DNA of 37,140 bases from an uncultured Bacteroidales bacterium. Its GTDB lineage: Bacteria > Bacteroidota > Bacteroidia > Bacteroidales > WCHB1-69. The DNA is taken from contig CAMJXE010000022.1 of NCBI GenBank assembly GCA_946409645.1, positions 1 to 37,140 on the forward strand, given 5' to 3'. Of the stretch, positions 1 through 10,142 are shown in pieces. Made by a program: the position numbers and the translations under genes. The stretch's first letter is position 1. Each line of letters opens with the position of its first letter. The notes below the pieces were generated by a model, which had not been told where the DNA came from, searched no databases, and saw only the letters and a program-made list of their open reading frames with translations.

Positions 1-38
1 TTTAACGCAAATTCTTTAAATTCTTTGATAAATCCCAT
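1..38 (-). CDS. mscL: Large-conductance mechanosensitive channel, 5' end only
   Basis: The minus strand reads ATG at 38-36 and then MGFIKEFKEFAL up to the window edge. This is the characteristic amphipathic N-terminal S1 helix of MscL. MscL is a homopentameric inner-membrane channel that opens under membrane tension and releases solutes during hypo-osmotic shock. Only about 12 codons are visible, so the call rests on this short but distinctive start and on a -7 promoter box 31 bases upstream. It lies downstream of, and on the same strand as, the glycosyltransferase gene, but its own promoter suggests a separate unit. Confidence 0.75.
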   Translation of the reverse strand, partial: MGFIKEFKEFAL

Positions 39-68
39 GATAGAATAATTTAAATGACAAATAAAGTG

Positions 69-76
69 CAAAAGTA
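69..76 (-). promoter_or_regulatory. Predicted -7 box for mscL
   Basis: The minus strand reads TActTTTG followed by C, matching the Bacteroidota -7 consensus TAnnTTTG. It lies about 31 bases upstream of the mscL start. No clear TTG -33 element is visible. Confidence 0.5.
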
Positions 77-119
77 AAAAAAATACAGATTGTTTGAACG
101 GCTCTGTTTTTTTATATCG

Positions 120-1040
120 TTATTCATCAGAATTCATAAGGTTGTGCATCACGGAAAGTTTGTATAAATCTAAGAATATTAAGCTGTTATACATTGAAGC
201 AATGTTTCTTAGCGGTTGCTGTATTTTGGCGAGAAGCGATAGGGTGAATTTTCCCGTCAAGGTGCGTTTGAGTCGTTGGTATGTAGATAGTAAAGTGCTG
301 ACTGATAGAAATTTGTCGTCTAATTTGTCGTTAGATTCTAATTTTACGAGATTGGCAACACCCGCTGCCACTTTGTCCAAAAGCAACTCGTTGGTGTCAA
401 TGCCTTCGTGATACAATTCATTGTCAATATGATAAACGGGAATGCCGCATTTTTTCAACCCAATGCCGAAAAAGGTATCCTCGTAGCCATACTGTTTAAG
501 GCTCTCTTCGAATCTGCATTTTTCAAATACAGATTTGGAAATCAGCATGTTGAAGGGGGTGAATGCGCGATATGGGTCGCGGTTTCGTTCAAAGGCAGGC
601 CGTACTTCACGCTTGATGCCGTAGCGATAACGCAACAACTTGGTCTTCTCAGGCTGCATTTCGCGATAACTCAACCCTCCTAATACGACAAAATCTGTCC
701 CTTGGAGATCTTTTTCTTTCAGGAACTCCAGATAAACCGCAATATAGTTGCCGTTTTTTACGCGAGCGTCGCAATCCATGAAGAGCAGGGTGGGGTATTT
801 AGCGGAATCGGCTAAATTGTTGCGGATTTTTGAACGGCCAATGTTCTGATCGTTTTGGATGTATTGCACGTGGTCCTGATCCGCCAACAAGGCATTGTGA
901 TACCTCACCGATGTGTCGGATGAGGCATCGTCAGAAATGATTATCTCGTACTCGATGTTCAGTTCAATCAGTTGCGCCTGCAATTCAGAAACCAGCGGGT
1001 GCAGATTAGTATTATATGTTGGAATTAATATTGAAAGCAT
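120..1040 (-). CDS. Family 2 glycosyltransferase
   Basis: This 306-residue protein has a GT-A fold. SILIPTYN sits at residues 3-10, an acidic ISDDASSD motif at about 35-42, a metal-binding DxD (D89-C-D91) in LFMDCDARV, and GYED at 185-188 as the likely acceptor/base region, followed by H211. It should move a sugar from a nucleotide-activated donor to a glycan or lipid acceptor at the cytoplasmic face of the membrane. No transmembrane segment is obvious, and the last 60 residues or so are helical. It lies downstream of ftsE on the same strand with a 159-bp gap containing short tandem repeats. Donor and acceptor cannot be told from sequence. Confidence 0.85.
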   Translation of the reverse strand: MLSILIPTYNTNLHPLVSELQAQLIELNIEYEIIISDDASSDTSVRYHNALLADQDHVQYIQNDQNIGRSKIRNNLADSAKYPTLLFMDCDARVKNGNYIAVYLEFLKEKDLQGTDFVVLGGLSYREMQPEKTKLLRYRYGIKREVRPAFERNRDPYRAFTPFNMLISKSVFEKCRFEESLKQYGYEDTFFGIGLKKCGIPVYHIDNELYHEGIDTNELLLDKVAAGVANLVKLESNDKLDDKFLSVSTLLSTYQRLKRTLTGKFTLSLLAKIQQPLRNIASMYNSLIFLDLYKLSVMHNLMNSDE

Positions 1041-1111
1041 TTCAGTTGGCTGTTAGCTTTTAGACTATAACTTAACCTTAACCTTGACTATGACTGCCTG
1101 TCTTTTTATCT

Positions 1112-1148
1112 CTAATCTTCTAATCTTCTAATCTTTTCACCTTTTCAC
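1112..1148. repeat. Two adjoining 8-bp tandem repeats
   Basis: CTAATCTT occurs three times in a row at 1112-1135. It runs into two copies of CTTTTCAC at 1133-1148. The array lies in the gap between ftsE and the glycosyltransferase gene. The same period recurs in the 22.84-kb array. Confidence 0.7.
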
Positions 1149-1199
1149 CATTAACCGTTATAGACGAGGACATATCTATTTAGCCCGTTCAATTATCAA

Positions 1200-1931
1200 T
1201 TATACCAACGAATCGATCAGCTTCCCGTCTTCGATGCAGATTGCTCGGGATGGGAACTTGTCGATCATCTGGAAATTGTGAGTTGCCATGAGGATGGTGG
1301 TGCCGGTCTGGTTGATGTGGTGGAATGCTTGGAAGATTTCTTCTGCAGTGATGGGGTCAAGGTTGCCGGTGGGTTCGTCGGCCAGAATCAGGTCGGGACT
1401 GTTGAGCAATGCCCGGGCGATGCAGACGCGCTGTTGTTCGCCGCCCGAGAGCTGAGAGGGCAGTTTGAAGTCCTTGGTGGACAAGCCGACCATGTTGAGG
1501 ACCTCTTCGCAGCGGTTGAGCATGGCGTTTTTGTCTTTCCAACGGGTGGCGCGCAACACGAACATGAGGTTGTCGATGACCGTGCGGTCTTGCAGAAGCT
1601 GGTAATCTTGGAAGACGACCCCGATTTTCTTGCGCATCTCGGGAATCTGTTTCTTCTTGAGTTGCAACAAATTATAACCGATCATTTTGGCCTCATTGCC
1701 TTCGGGCTTCAGCTCTCCGATGAGCGTTTTTAGAATTGAGGACTTGCCGGACCCCGTTTTGCCGATCAAATAGACAAACTCCCCTTGCTTGATGGTGAAG
1801 CTGATATCGGTCAGTACCCGTAGGTTTCTATGGGAGATGTTGACATTCTTGAATGAGATGACATCAGCAGGGATAACCGTTCCTATTTCAGGTGTTTCAG
1901 GTTCTTTGTTGATGATTTCGGTTTCTTCCAT
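1200..1931 (-). CDS. ftsE: Cell division ATP-binding protein FtsE
   Basis: An ABC ATPase of 243 residues from the chosen start. It has Walker A GKTGSGKS at 57-64, a Q-loop glutamine at 108, signature LSGGEQQ at 161-167, Walker [13 protein letters not shown] at 181-192 and the H-switch at 218. [16 protein letters not shown] and [12 protein letters not shown] match Bacteroidota FtsE, which pairs with FtsX to control septal peptidoglycan hydrolases; FtsX is not in the window. An upstream in-frame ATG at 1973 would lie inside the repeat at 1950-2037, so 1931 is preferred. The protein has an acidic extension of about 23 residues before the ABC core. LolD-like ABC proteins are the alternative reading. 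Confidence 0.85.
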   Translation of the reverse strand: MEETEIINKEPETPEIGTVIPADVISFKNVNISHRNLRVLTDISFTIKQGEFVYLIGKTGSGKSSILKTLIGELKPEGNEAKMIGYNLLQLKKKQIPEMRKKIGVVFQDYQLLQDRTVIDNLMFVLRATRWKDKNAMLNRCEEVLNMVGLSTKDFKLPSQLSGGEQQRVCIARALLNSPDLILADEPTGNLDPITAEEIFQAFHHINQTGTTILMATHNFQMIDKFPSRAICIEDGKLIDSLV

Positions 1932-1949
1932 GATGGTTCGTTTTTTTAT

Positions 1950-2037
1950 CCCAGGGCTCGCTCTTGCTTGCATGCCCAGGGCTCGCTGCGCTCACCCTGG
2001 GTTGACACGTGTCGGGCCTGCAGCCCTCTTGGAATAT
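1950..2037 (-). repeat. Intercistronic palindromic repeat between gyrB and ftsE
   Basis: On the minus strand the order is an AATATTCC-like segment, a small palindrome GGGCTGCAGGCCC, a hairpin with arms CCCAGGG/CCCTGGG (1975-1981 and 1995-2001) around a loop containing GAGCGCAGCGA, and then a repeated right arm ending at 1950. The same layout occurs at 30629-30747, also between two minus-strand genes and just upstream of a start codon. Confidence 0.7.
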
Positions 2038-2047
2038 TTTGAATAAA

Positions 2048-4490
<2,443 letters not shown>

Positions 4491-4493
<3 letters not shown>

Positions 4494-4516
4494 GAGGCAA
4501 CGTCTCCGAACGTTGC
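4491..4516. repeat. Palindromic hairpin, divergent member of the ACGCTTCC repeat family
   Basis: GCAACGT and ACGTTGC form a 7-bp inverted repeat around CTCCGA. The layout resembles the elements at 4858-4890 and 11716-11748, with several compensating differences. A further partial copy in reverse, TTTGGAAGCGTCGG, lies at about 4539-4553. It directly follows the YbjQ-family stop codon and may act as a 3' hairpin, although no U-tract follows. Confidence 0.4.
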
Positions 4517-4564
4517 GCTGTTGTTGCGTTCTTACGGGTTTGGAAGCGTCGGTTTTGGGAAATC

Positions 4565-4786
4565 TCAGAGTCCCTCGAGCGCGTCGTCGATCACTCCGAA
4601 CACGTAGTGGTCCTTGTCATATACGTGCCCGAAAATCTCTTTTGCTTTCAGGAAATACTCCTTGGCGGCGGCTTTGTCGTGCTCCATAGCGAGAGTGCCG
4701 AGGTAGAAGTGCAGGTTGCCGAAAACCTTGTCGTTGTTCACGTATTTCGGTAGCTGTGCCTTGTAGAAAATAATGTTTTTCCGCAC
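4565..4786 (-). pseudogene. TPR-like C-terminal gene remnant
   Basis: The 73-residue frame contains a plausible tetratricopeptide unit: FGNLHFYLGTLAMEH followed by KAAAKEYFLKAKEIF, with the usual small and aromatic spacing. It then ends with a short acidic tail. The first codon at 4786 is GTG. The frame stays open upstream for some distance but reads low-complexity sequence with no recognisable repeats. This suggests the surviving C-terminus of a longer TPR protein whose 5' part was lost or overwritten by repeats. A genuine small ORF cannot be excluded. No promoter is visible. Confidence 0.35.
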
Positions 4787-4857
4787 AGTAAGACACGGAA
4801 AGTTGAAAAGGTTGCAGTTGGGAAGGAGATTTTTTTTTTATTTGGGCGAGCCGGCGC

Positions 4858-4890
4858 GGCTTAGGGGCCGACGCTTCCAAGCGTAGCAAA
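4858..4890 (+). repeat. 33-bp dispersed repeat, copy A
   Basis: Matches 30 of 33 bases with 11716-11748. The core is the palindrome ACGCTTCCAAGCGT preceded by GGCTTAGGGG. Both copies lie in non-coding DNA near gene ends. Confidence 0.75.
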
Positions 4891-4981
4891 CACGCATTCA
4901 TGGACCAATATTGCGAAACGTTGTTCCCCTCCCGCCGCGCCGTCGGGCTTTCCGCTACAATGTTTTTGGCCATCCGTTACC

Positions 4982-5043
4982 GTAGGGGCGAACAATTATT
5001 CGCCCCTACAAACACCACATGTACGGGCGTATCGCATACGCCC
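4982..5043. repeat. Pair of perfect hairpins
   Basis: GTAGGGGCGAA (4982-4992) pairs perfectly with TTCGCCCCTAC (4999-5009) around a 6-base loop. A few bases on, GGGCGTAT (5025-5032) pairs with ATACGCCC (5036-5043) around CGC. Neither is followed by a T-tract, so a dispersed palindromic element is more likely than a terminator. Confidence 0.7.
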
Positions 5044-5374
5044 TCATGCCAAAACCATTTCCGCTTCAATCCCTCTCGCGCGCCCGTCCGTGACATCTAC
5101 CCGTTTTGCGGCGAACCATCCAATCCCTTCGCCCGCACTTTTTCCCGCGCCGCGAACTCCGCGTCCGGACCTTCTCTCAAATAAATGGGAACATCGCCCG
5201 CATCCGGCTACGGACATGCAACCGCTGACGCGGTTGGTCGCAGTTCCGATTCATCATGCCTTTGTGGATGCGCTACGGCTCGAACGAGGGGAAACACTCA
5301 CCTCCTCAGATGTATTCTCGGCAGCATCACCGCCGACTCCACGGTGTCGTTCTCGCTGCGCTAGGCAGCCACGA

Positions 5375-5412
5375 AGAAAAAAATAGTGCCCGCAGGATTG
5401 GACTGCAGGCAC
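5375..5412 (-). terminator. Intrinsic terminator of the mod-res operon
   Basis: On the minus strand GTGCC-T-GCAG and CTGC-G-GGCAC form a stem with one mismatch (5386-5395 with 5403-5412) and a 7-base loop. It is followed at once by TATTTTTTTC. It lies 24 bases past the res stop codon. Confidence 0.75.
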
Positions 5413-5435
5413 GTGATTACAAGAAGCAAAAGAGT

Positions 5436-7826
5436 CTAAAGCATATTCGCCATGTTTTTCCACCCAGTTAAATTGCCTTTCTGGTAGTGGTAAACTTGGG
5501 CGTCATTACAATACCATTGACCGTTTTCAAAGATGACAATACCCCCGAAGAATTGGTCCTCTCCCAAAGCAGTATTCATATCGGCGATACGCTTGGCCAA
5601 CGCCTCCGCCTTGTCTTTCACTGCTGAATCGGTGGCCGTGATACCTCCTTTCGTGTCGAATATGCCGATGCGTCCGTCTTTCATCTGAATCAGCCAATCG
5701 GGGTAAAAAAGCGCGTATTTGTTTTCTGTTGAATTGAAATACTTGAAAGCCAGATATTCTTGACCATAATCCCCATTCTTAAACCACCATTTGATATTTT
5801 GGTTCGGGTCAATGAACCTGATGAAATCTTCCTCGTTTTTCCGACCATTGAAATTCTTTTGGATGTAAAATGGGGTGAGGACACAAGCATCGCTTGGCAG
5901 AGTCAGTTCTTCGTAATCGTCGGTGAAACTGTACGAATCTTGAAGCTTGAAAGGGTTGGAGGTGCCGCTCTTTTTGGCGCGGGTAACTAATATGCTATTC
6001 AAGATAGGACGATAGTCGATTAACGACTGCGTAATGGCTTTTTGGAACACGCTGTTTGCTCCTTTGCGGATGTCGGCGATAAAAACTTTGTAGCAAATGA
6101 TTGTGTTTGGATTGACGGCACGGCGCATCCATACGCGCAACGCTGATTTCAAAGGACTCCAGGAACGGGCTATGTTGGAAATCTTTGCGTCATTGGATGT
6201 TTGTTCGGCCAACACTTTCATGCAATACATGGTGAATGTCTTTTCCAAATCATTTTCAGAGGTCTCATTTTCCAAATCATTTCCATCGGATAAATGATCG
6301 CTGACAGCGTCAATGTCGCGAATTTCCACATCTGTCATGATGGAATTGCTGATGACAGGGTTCATATTAATGCCCTTTGCCGCCACTTTCTTTTGGCGAT
6401 CGTGGTACTTGTCGGTGTCCATATCTATCCCAAAGAATTTGTTAAAGGTTTGGACCATAGACTTCTGGAATTCGTTAGAATCGGCCAAGTCGCCATAATC
6501 TACACGTGACTCGAAGTCGGTTTGCAGGCAATTGGGGAAAGTTATATTCTTGTATTTCAGGTTGGAGATGAATATAAATGGCTTATTTGCGGTGGATTGG
6601 TCCGGAATGCCGATTTGGTTGCGGGAATAGTTCGTATAGACAAATCCCGTTTTGAGTAACGGAGAATGAATGGGATGTATGCGTTTCGGTTCGGGAATGC
6701 GCAGAATCCTGCCCAAGGTCTGTGTGTAGAAGGTGTTGCTGCCGATTTCCCGGAACATCACCAACACGTGGGCACGCGGACAGTCCCAGCCTGTGCCTGC
6801 TGCCTGCTTGAAAAGCATAAAGTCTATTCCACGGTCATTTTGTGCAATATAAGGGTCTGGGTCTTTACCGTCGAACCAGCTCGAAATGCGGCTGTCGGGC
6901 ACTCCTTTTTTCTTGAGGAAAGCCGTGACAATCTCTTCTTTTGTCGGAAATCCTTGCTCTAACAGCTTGTGGTCGTCATTGGGCAACTGAATCAGAACCA
7001 ACGGGTTTATGTTCAAATGGTGTTTTTTGTATTCATCCACCAGCTCATCCCGTTTTTCGATGGCCATTTCCAGCAACATTTCATCTTGGTCACGGCCTTT
7101 ATATCGTCGTACATCTTCCTCTGTTTGAAAAAGGATTTTTTCCTTGATCAGCCCTTCGGCAACCACGTCGTCATGTTTCACGACTACAATGTCAGCTTTT
7201 CCAGCGTCTCTTTCGATTTCAAATTGTCCGCGTTCGGAAGCATCCTTAAACGGAGTGGCGGAAACCTTGATGATCATCTTTGGATTCAGAGGCTTGATGA
7301 CTTTTTTCTTTGCCAAATCACTCACGTGAGTGTGACTTTCATCAATGATGAGTACGATTTGGCGACCAGCGGCTGCGGTATTATCCACTAAATCCTCGAA
7401 ATAATAGCCACTCTCTCGATAAAGTTGTGGATCGTCAGGACGGCGAAGCACACGGTCTTTCGCATTATGTGCAACCAACTTCTGCCAGTTCATAAACAGA
7501 ATGTCATTCTTTTGCAGGACGCCTTCGTTGAAATCCGCCACGGTGAGCATCCGGCAGTAGTTGTTCGGGAAAAAGAAGTTGCGGAATTTATCGCGGCTTT
7601 GCATGGCCAATTTATCGTTGAACGTAATCCATACGAAGGCCACATCGTGTTGCCAATCGGGTTGGTTGACGAGCAGACTGATGAAATTCGCCATCATGAA
7701 GGTTTTGCCGCTACCCGTGGGCGATTTGAGCACCAACTGTGCGGGATGGTGTGGCGATGCCCAAAGTTGTTTGAATTTGCGAAGAAGCTCTTCTATTGCG
7801 TTTGCTTGAAAGGTATATGGATTCAT
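5436..7826 (-). CDS. res: Type III restriction enzyme, Res subunit
   Basis: A 796-residue SF2 helicase-nuclease. It has Walker A PTGSGKT at 36-42, Walker B DESH at 162-165, SATPF at 189-193 and a motif VI-like QTLGRILRIPEPKR. Near the C-terminus YPDW (about 708-711) followed by FDTKG (about 723-727) supplies a PD-(D/E)XK nuclease site. With Mod it forms the ATP-dependent type III restriction complex, which cleaves DNA after meeting oppositely oriented unmethylated sites. The gene starts 36 bases after the mod stop codon, so the two are probably co-transcribed, and it is followed by an intrinsic terminator. The frame and all motifs are intact, so it should be functional. Confidence 0.92.
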   Translation of the reverse strand: MNPYTFQANAIEELLRKFKQLWASPHHPAQLVLKSPTGSGKTFMMANFISLLVNQPDWQHDVAFVWITFNDKLAMQSRDKFRNFFFPNNYCRMLTVADFNEGVLQKNDILFMNWQKLVAHNAKDRVLRRPDDPQLYRESGYYFEDLVDNTAAAGRQIVLIIDESHTHVSDLAKKKVIKPLNPKMIIKVSATPFKDASERGQFEIERDAGKADIVVVKHDDVVAEGLIKEKILFQTEEDVRRYKGRDQDEMLLEMAIEKRDELVDEYKKHHLNINPLVLIQLPNDDHKLLEQGFPTKEEIVTAFLKKKGVPDSRISSWFDGKDPDPYIAQNDRGIDFMLFKQAAGTGWDCPRAHVLVMFREIGSNTFYTQTLGRILRIPEPKRIHPIHSPLLKTGFVYTNYSRNQIGIPDQSTANKPFIFISNLKYKNITFPNCLQTDFESRVDYGDLADSNEFQKSMVQTFNKFFGIDMDTDKYHDRQKKVAAKGINMNPVISNSIMTDVEIRDIDAVSDHLSDGNDLENETSENDLEKTFTMYCMKVLAEQTSNDAKISNIARSWSPLKSALRVWMRRAVNPNTIICYKVFIADIRKGANSVFQKAITQSLIDYRPILNSILVTRAKKSGTSNPFKLQDSYSFTDDYEELTLPSDACVLTPFYIQKNFNGRKNEEDFIRFIDPNQNIKWWFKNGDYGQEYLAFKYFNSTENKYALFYPDWLIQMKDGRIGIFDTKGGITATDSAVKDKAEALAKRIADMNTALGEDQFFGGIVIFENGQWYCNDAQVYHYQKGNLTGWKNMANML

Positions 7827-7862
7827 TTCTTGACAGTTTTAGGGTTATTTTTGGCTTTCGAT

Positions 7863-9629
7863 TTATTGCATGGCACTTTTGTAAGCATCCAAAATGGCGT
7901 TGGGATAGGATTTTACATCTACGTTAGATAGGTGCATAAACGCATTGGCGGCGTCGGGATTGTTGCTCCAGCTGAAAACATACACCGTCACGTTTCCGCC
8001 TAATTTCTCAATTTCCTGCCTGAAATCTTCAAATTGTTTGAAATCTTCCTGCAAATAAACAGCTGCAAACCTGCCATGGTTGTTGGTGAAAATCTGATAG
8101 TAATCGTTTTTGACAATTTCATACAAAGTGTTTTCCGCCAATGAGACCAACACGCCGGCATTTTTGGCGAGAGAAATGCGGTCTTCATCGGATGGAAGCA
8201 TGATGGGGTCGCGATGAGGGTTGCCTGTACCCGTGAATGCGGTACGGTAATATTTCAGCGACCCGCCCAAACCGGCAACCTGTTCGCCCTTTGCGTTGAT
8301 GTAGCCTTGCATGACTCGTCGGTTGCGCTCGTAAGTTACCTCTTCGCAGATTCGCTTATCGCCCTCGTTTTGCTGCATCATGATACATTGCCTGCTGCCC
8401 CCGTCTTCCGCGTTGAGTTTCAGTGTGGCGTGCAATGTGGTACCTGAACCTGCGAAGAAGTCGAGGATGATAGAGCTTGGCTTACTTCCCAACAAAATAA
8501 AATCTTTTATCAATTCAATAGGTTTGGGATTATTGAACACTTTTTCTCCAAAGATGGATTTCAACTGTCCAGTACCATTCCCGCTACTGTATTCTGGCTT
8601 ATAAAATGTCGTTTTCGGTTTTTTACTAGGTAAATCTCCTAATTCAGGACGTTGCTTTTTGTATATAGCAACATTTTTTCCTTCTTTCGAAATGATAACA
8701 TTGAAGGATTCTTTTCTGAACTTTTCCTTACTCCATCTCCATGACATTTCTTTCCCATCTGTTACTGGATATATTTCAATAGAATCAGGTATTCTTTTGT
8801 CCACACTGAAATTTCCATTATTGTCAACATAGATGGGAAAATATAAATTGGGACGTTTTTCACGGGGTGCATTTACTCCTGTTGATTTGAGATTAGCCCC
8901 CCTTTTATAATATCCTATTTCATCAATTTCCCAATCTGTAATGCTGTCATCATCTATGGGGAACGATTTGAATACTGGAGCTAATGGATTACGTGAATAC
9001 ACCACTGTATATTCGTGTGTGCCTGCAAACGCATATTCGTCCTGATTCCCTTTAAGATTCATTATTGTCGGTAAAGTGGCTATGTGATTTTTCTCATCAA
9101 ACACCTTGTCGCACAACAGTTTCAGATTCGCTTGCTCGTTATCGTCGATGGAAATAAAAATCACTCCGTCGTCACTAAGCAAGTTCTTGGCTAATTCAAG
9201 GCGTTTGTGCATAAAGGAGAGCCAGTAGCTGTGGCGTAACGGATGGTCTTTGGGTACAGGCGTGCCGTCGGGATATTCCGTGAGGATGCGCTTGTCCTTA
9301 TAGGTGAAACCATCGCTGCCTGTGTTGTAAGGGGGATCAATGTAGATGATGTCAATTTTTCCCTTGTGTGTGTATTGAAGGCAGGTGAGTGCGTGGTAAT
9401 TGTCACCCTCAATCAAGATGTGTGTCGGCTTCTTACTATCATCAGTGAACGATTTGTCTTTCACCTCCTCCAAGATGGGGATTTTGTTTTCGGAGGCTTT
9501 TTCAAAGGCCTCGGGCACATCAATCCATGTGAGGCCGTAGCGATGTTCTTTAATCTGCTGGTGCAGATAGCCGTTTAGTTTTTCCAACTCCCGGATACGG
9601 CGCAGGAGTTCTTCTTCGTGTACAGTCAT
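7863..9629 (-). CDS. mod: Type III DNA methyltransferase, Mod subunit
   Basis: A 588-residue beta-class N6-adenine/N4-cytosine methyltransferase: catalytic motif IV DPPY at 98-101 (IDPPYNTGSDGFTY) precedes the SAM-binding motif I FFAGSGTT at 391-398. Residues 1-30 are a charged helix. Residues of about 190-383 lie between the two motifs and form the target recognition domain. Their DNA is much more AT-rich than the flanks: 30-40% GC in sampled 60-base blocks, against 57% outside. It modifies the host recognition site and supplies specificity to Res. The start at 9629 abuts a 19-bp repeat that ends two bases before the ATG on the minus strand. No simple repeat suggestive of phase variation is seen in the frame. 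Confidence 0.92.
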   Translation of the reverse strand: MTVHEEELLRRIRELEKLNGYLHQQIKEHRYGLTWIDVPEAFEKASENKIPILEEVKDKSFTDDSKKPTHILIEGDNYHALTCLQYTHKGKIDIIYIDPPYNTGSDGFTYKDKRILTEYPDGTPVPKDHPLRHSYWLSFMHKRLELAKNLLSDDGVIFISIDDNEQANLKLLCDKVFDEKNHIATLPTIMNLKGNQDEYAFAGTHEYTVVYSRNPLAPVFKSFPIDDDSITDWEIDEIGYYKRGANLKSTGVNAPREKRPNLYFPIYVDNNGNFSVDKRIPDSIEIYPVTDGKEMSWRWSKEKFRKESFNVIISKEGKNVAIYKKQRPELGDLPSKKPKTTFYKPEYSSGNGTGQLKSIFGEKVFNNPKPIELIKDFILLGSKPSSIILDFFAGSGTTLHATLKLNAEDGGSRQCIMMQQNEGDKRICEEVTYERNRRVMQGYINAKGEQVAGLGGSLKYYRTAFTGTGNPHRDPIMLPSDEDRISLAKNAGVLVSLAENTLYEIVKNDYYQIFTNNHGRFAAVYLQEDFKQFEDFRQEIEKLGGNVTVYVFSWSNNPDAANAFMHLSNVDVKSYPNAILDAYKSAMQ

Positions 9630-9630
9630 T

Positions 9631-9822
9631 TTGGCGAAATTTCTGTTGCTGATGAATGATTGGGTTGTCTTTCAAATAAGTGGCGCGGGTCACTTGTCCG
9701 CAACAGAGGTGTCGCCAAACACCCAAACAGAAAACAAGATAAACCCACGCCGTGGCGGTGGTTATCTTTTATTGCTTTCTGTTTTTATTCTACGTATTAA
9801 TTATTGGCGAAATTTCTGTTGC
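9631..9822. repeat. Three copies of a 19-bp motif upstream of mod, with a hairpin
   Basis: TTGGCGAAATTTCTGTTGC occurs exactly at 9631-9649 and 9804-9822, 173 bp apart. An inverted copy with 16 of 19 matches lies at 9700-9718. Between the last two, an imperfect inverted repeat spans 9728-9781: CAGAAA/TTTCTG outside and AAGATAA/TTATCTT inside, around a GC-rich CCACGCC-GGCGGTGG tip. The first copy covers the ribosome-binding region of mod. Confidence 0.75.
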
Positions 9823-9911
9823 GAGAATAAAAGCTAACGCTCTAAGTATATGTTAATTAAATGCTTATTCTGTATTTGGCAGATTTGATTGTCAGCTCCA
9901 CTGTTTCTGTC

Positions 9912-9972
9912 CGGCTTGCGAATGCGGGAACTGTTTGCATCCGCAAGCCGCTGAAATCCGTGTCGATTTCAG
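9912..9972 (-). promoter_or_regulatory. Tandem hairpins at the start of the predicted mod leader
   Basis: CTGAAATC (9951-9958) pairs with GATTTCAG (9965-9972) around 6 bases. Directly next to it, CGGCTTGCG-A-ATGC pairs with GCAT-C-CGCAAGCCG (9912-9925 with 9937-9950) around 11 bases. Both lie immediately downstream of the predicted minus-strand promoter, so they would form the first part of the mod-res mRNA. Confidence 0.5.
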
Positions 9973-9976
9973 ACGG

Positions 9977-9984
9977 CAAAAATA
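9977..9984 (-). promoter_or_regulatory. Predicted -7 box for mod-res
   Basis: The minus strand reads TAttTTTG followed by CC. It lies between the upstream operon's terminator (10082-10113) and the mod start, leaving a leader of roughly 340 bases. No clear TTG -33 element is seen. Confidence 0.45.
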
Positions 9985-10081
9985 GCAAAAAAGTGAATAA
10001 AAAATGCAGAAAAGTGTGAGAAAAACGCAAAAAAAAGAAAGTGAGTCTGCGACGTCGGGAGGCGTTGACCCTATGGCATCG

Positions 10082-10113
10082 TAAAAAAAGAGACGCCGTG
10101 ACCCGGCGTCTCT
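10082..10113 (-). terminator. Intrinsic terminator of the paralogous membrane-protein operon
   Basis: AGAGACGCCG (10089-10098) pairs perfectly with CGGCGTCTCT (10104-10113) around a 5-base loop. On the minus strand the stem is followed by a run of T, giving a canonical terminator 29 bases past the stop of the gene at 10143. Confidence 0.85.
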
Positions 10114-10142
10114 GATTCTGCGTATTCTGAAAAGGTGGTTCG

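Larger units (their letters stand above)
4787..5374. other. Gene-poor repeat-rich intergenic stretch
   Basis: No credible coding sequence is visible on either strand; the open frames are proline/arginine/serine-rich and lack domain signatures. The stretch holds the repeat at 4858-4890, the double hairpin at 4982-5043 and further GC-rich unstructured sequence. It looks like a site where dispersed repeats accumulated beside a dead gene. Confidence 0.6.
9823..10081. other. Intergenic leader region upstream of mod
   Basis: No credible coding sequence was found; the 105-residue minus-strand frame here runs through the upstream terminator and has no domain features. The stretch holds the two hairpins at 9912-9972 and a -7 box at 9977-9984. 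It is best read as the promoter and long 5' leader of mod-res. Confidence 0.5.

Noticed and set aside
4900-5386. Plus-strand frames of 94 and 98 residues in the repeat-rich gap
   Set aside because: They are Pro/Arg/Ser-rich, overlap palindromic repeats and each other, and lack promoter or domain evidence.
7863-9629. Phase-variable mod gene through simple repeats
   Set aside because: No homopolymer or short tandem repeat array was found in the coding frame or at its start.
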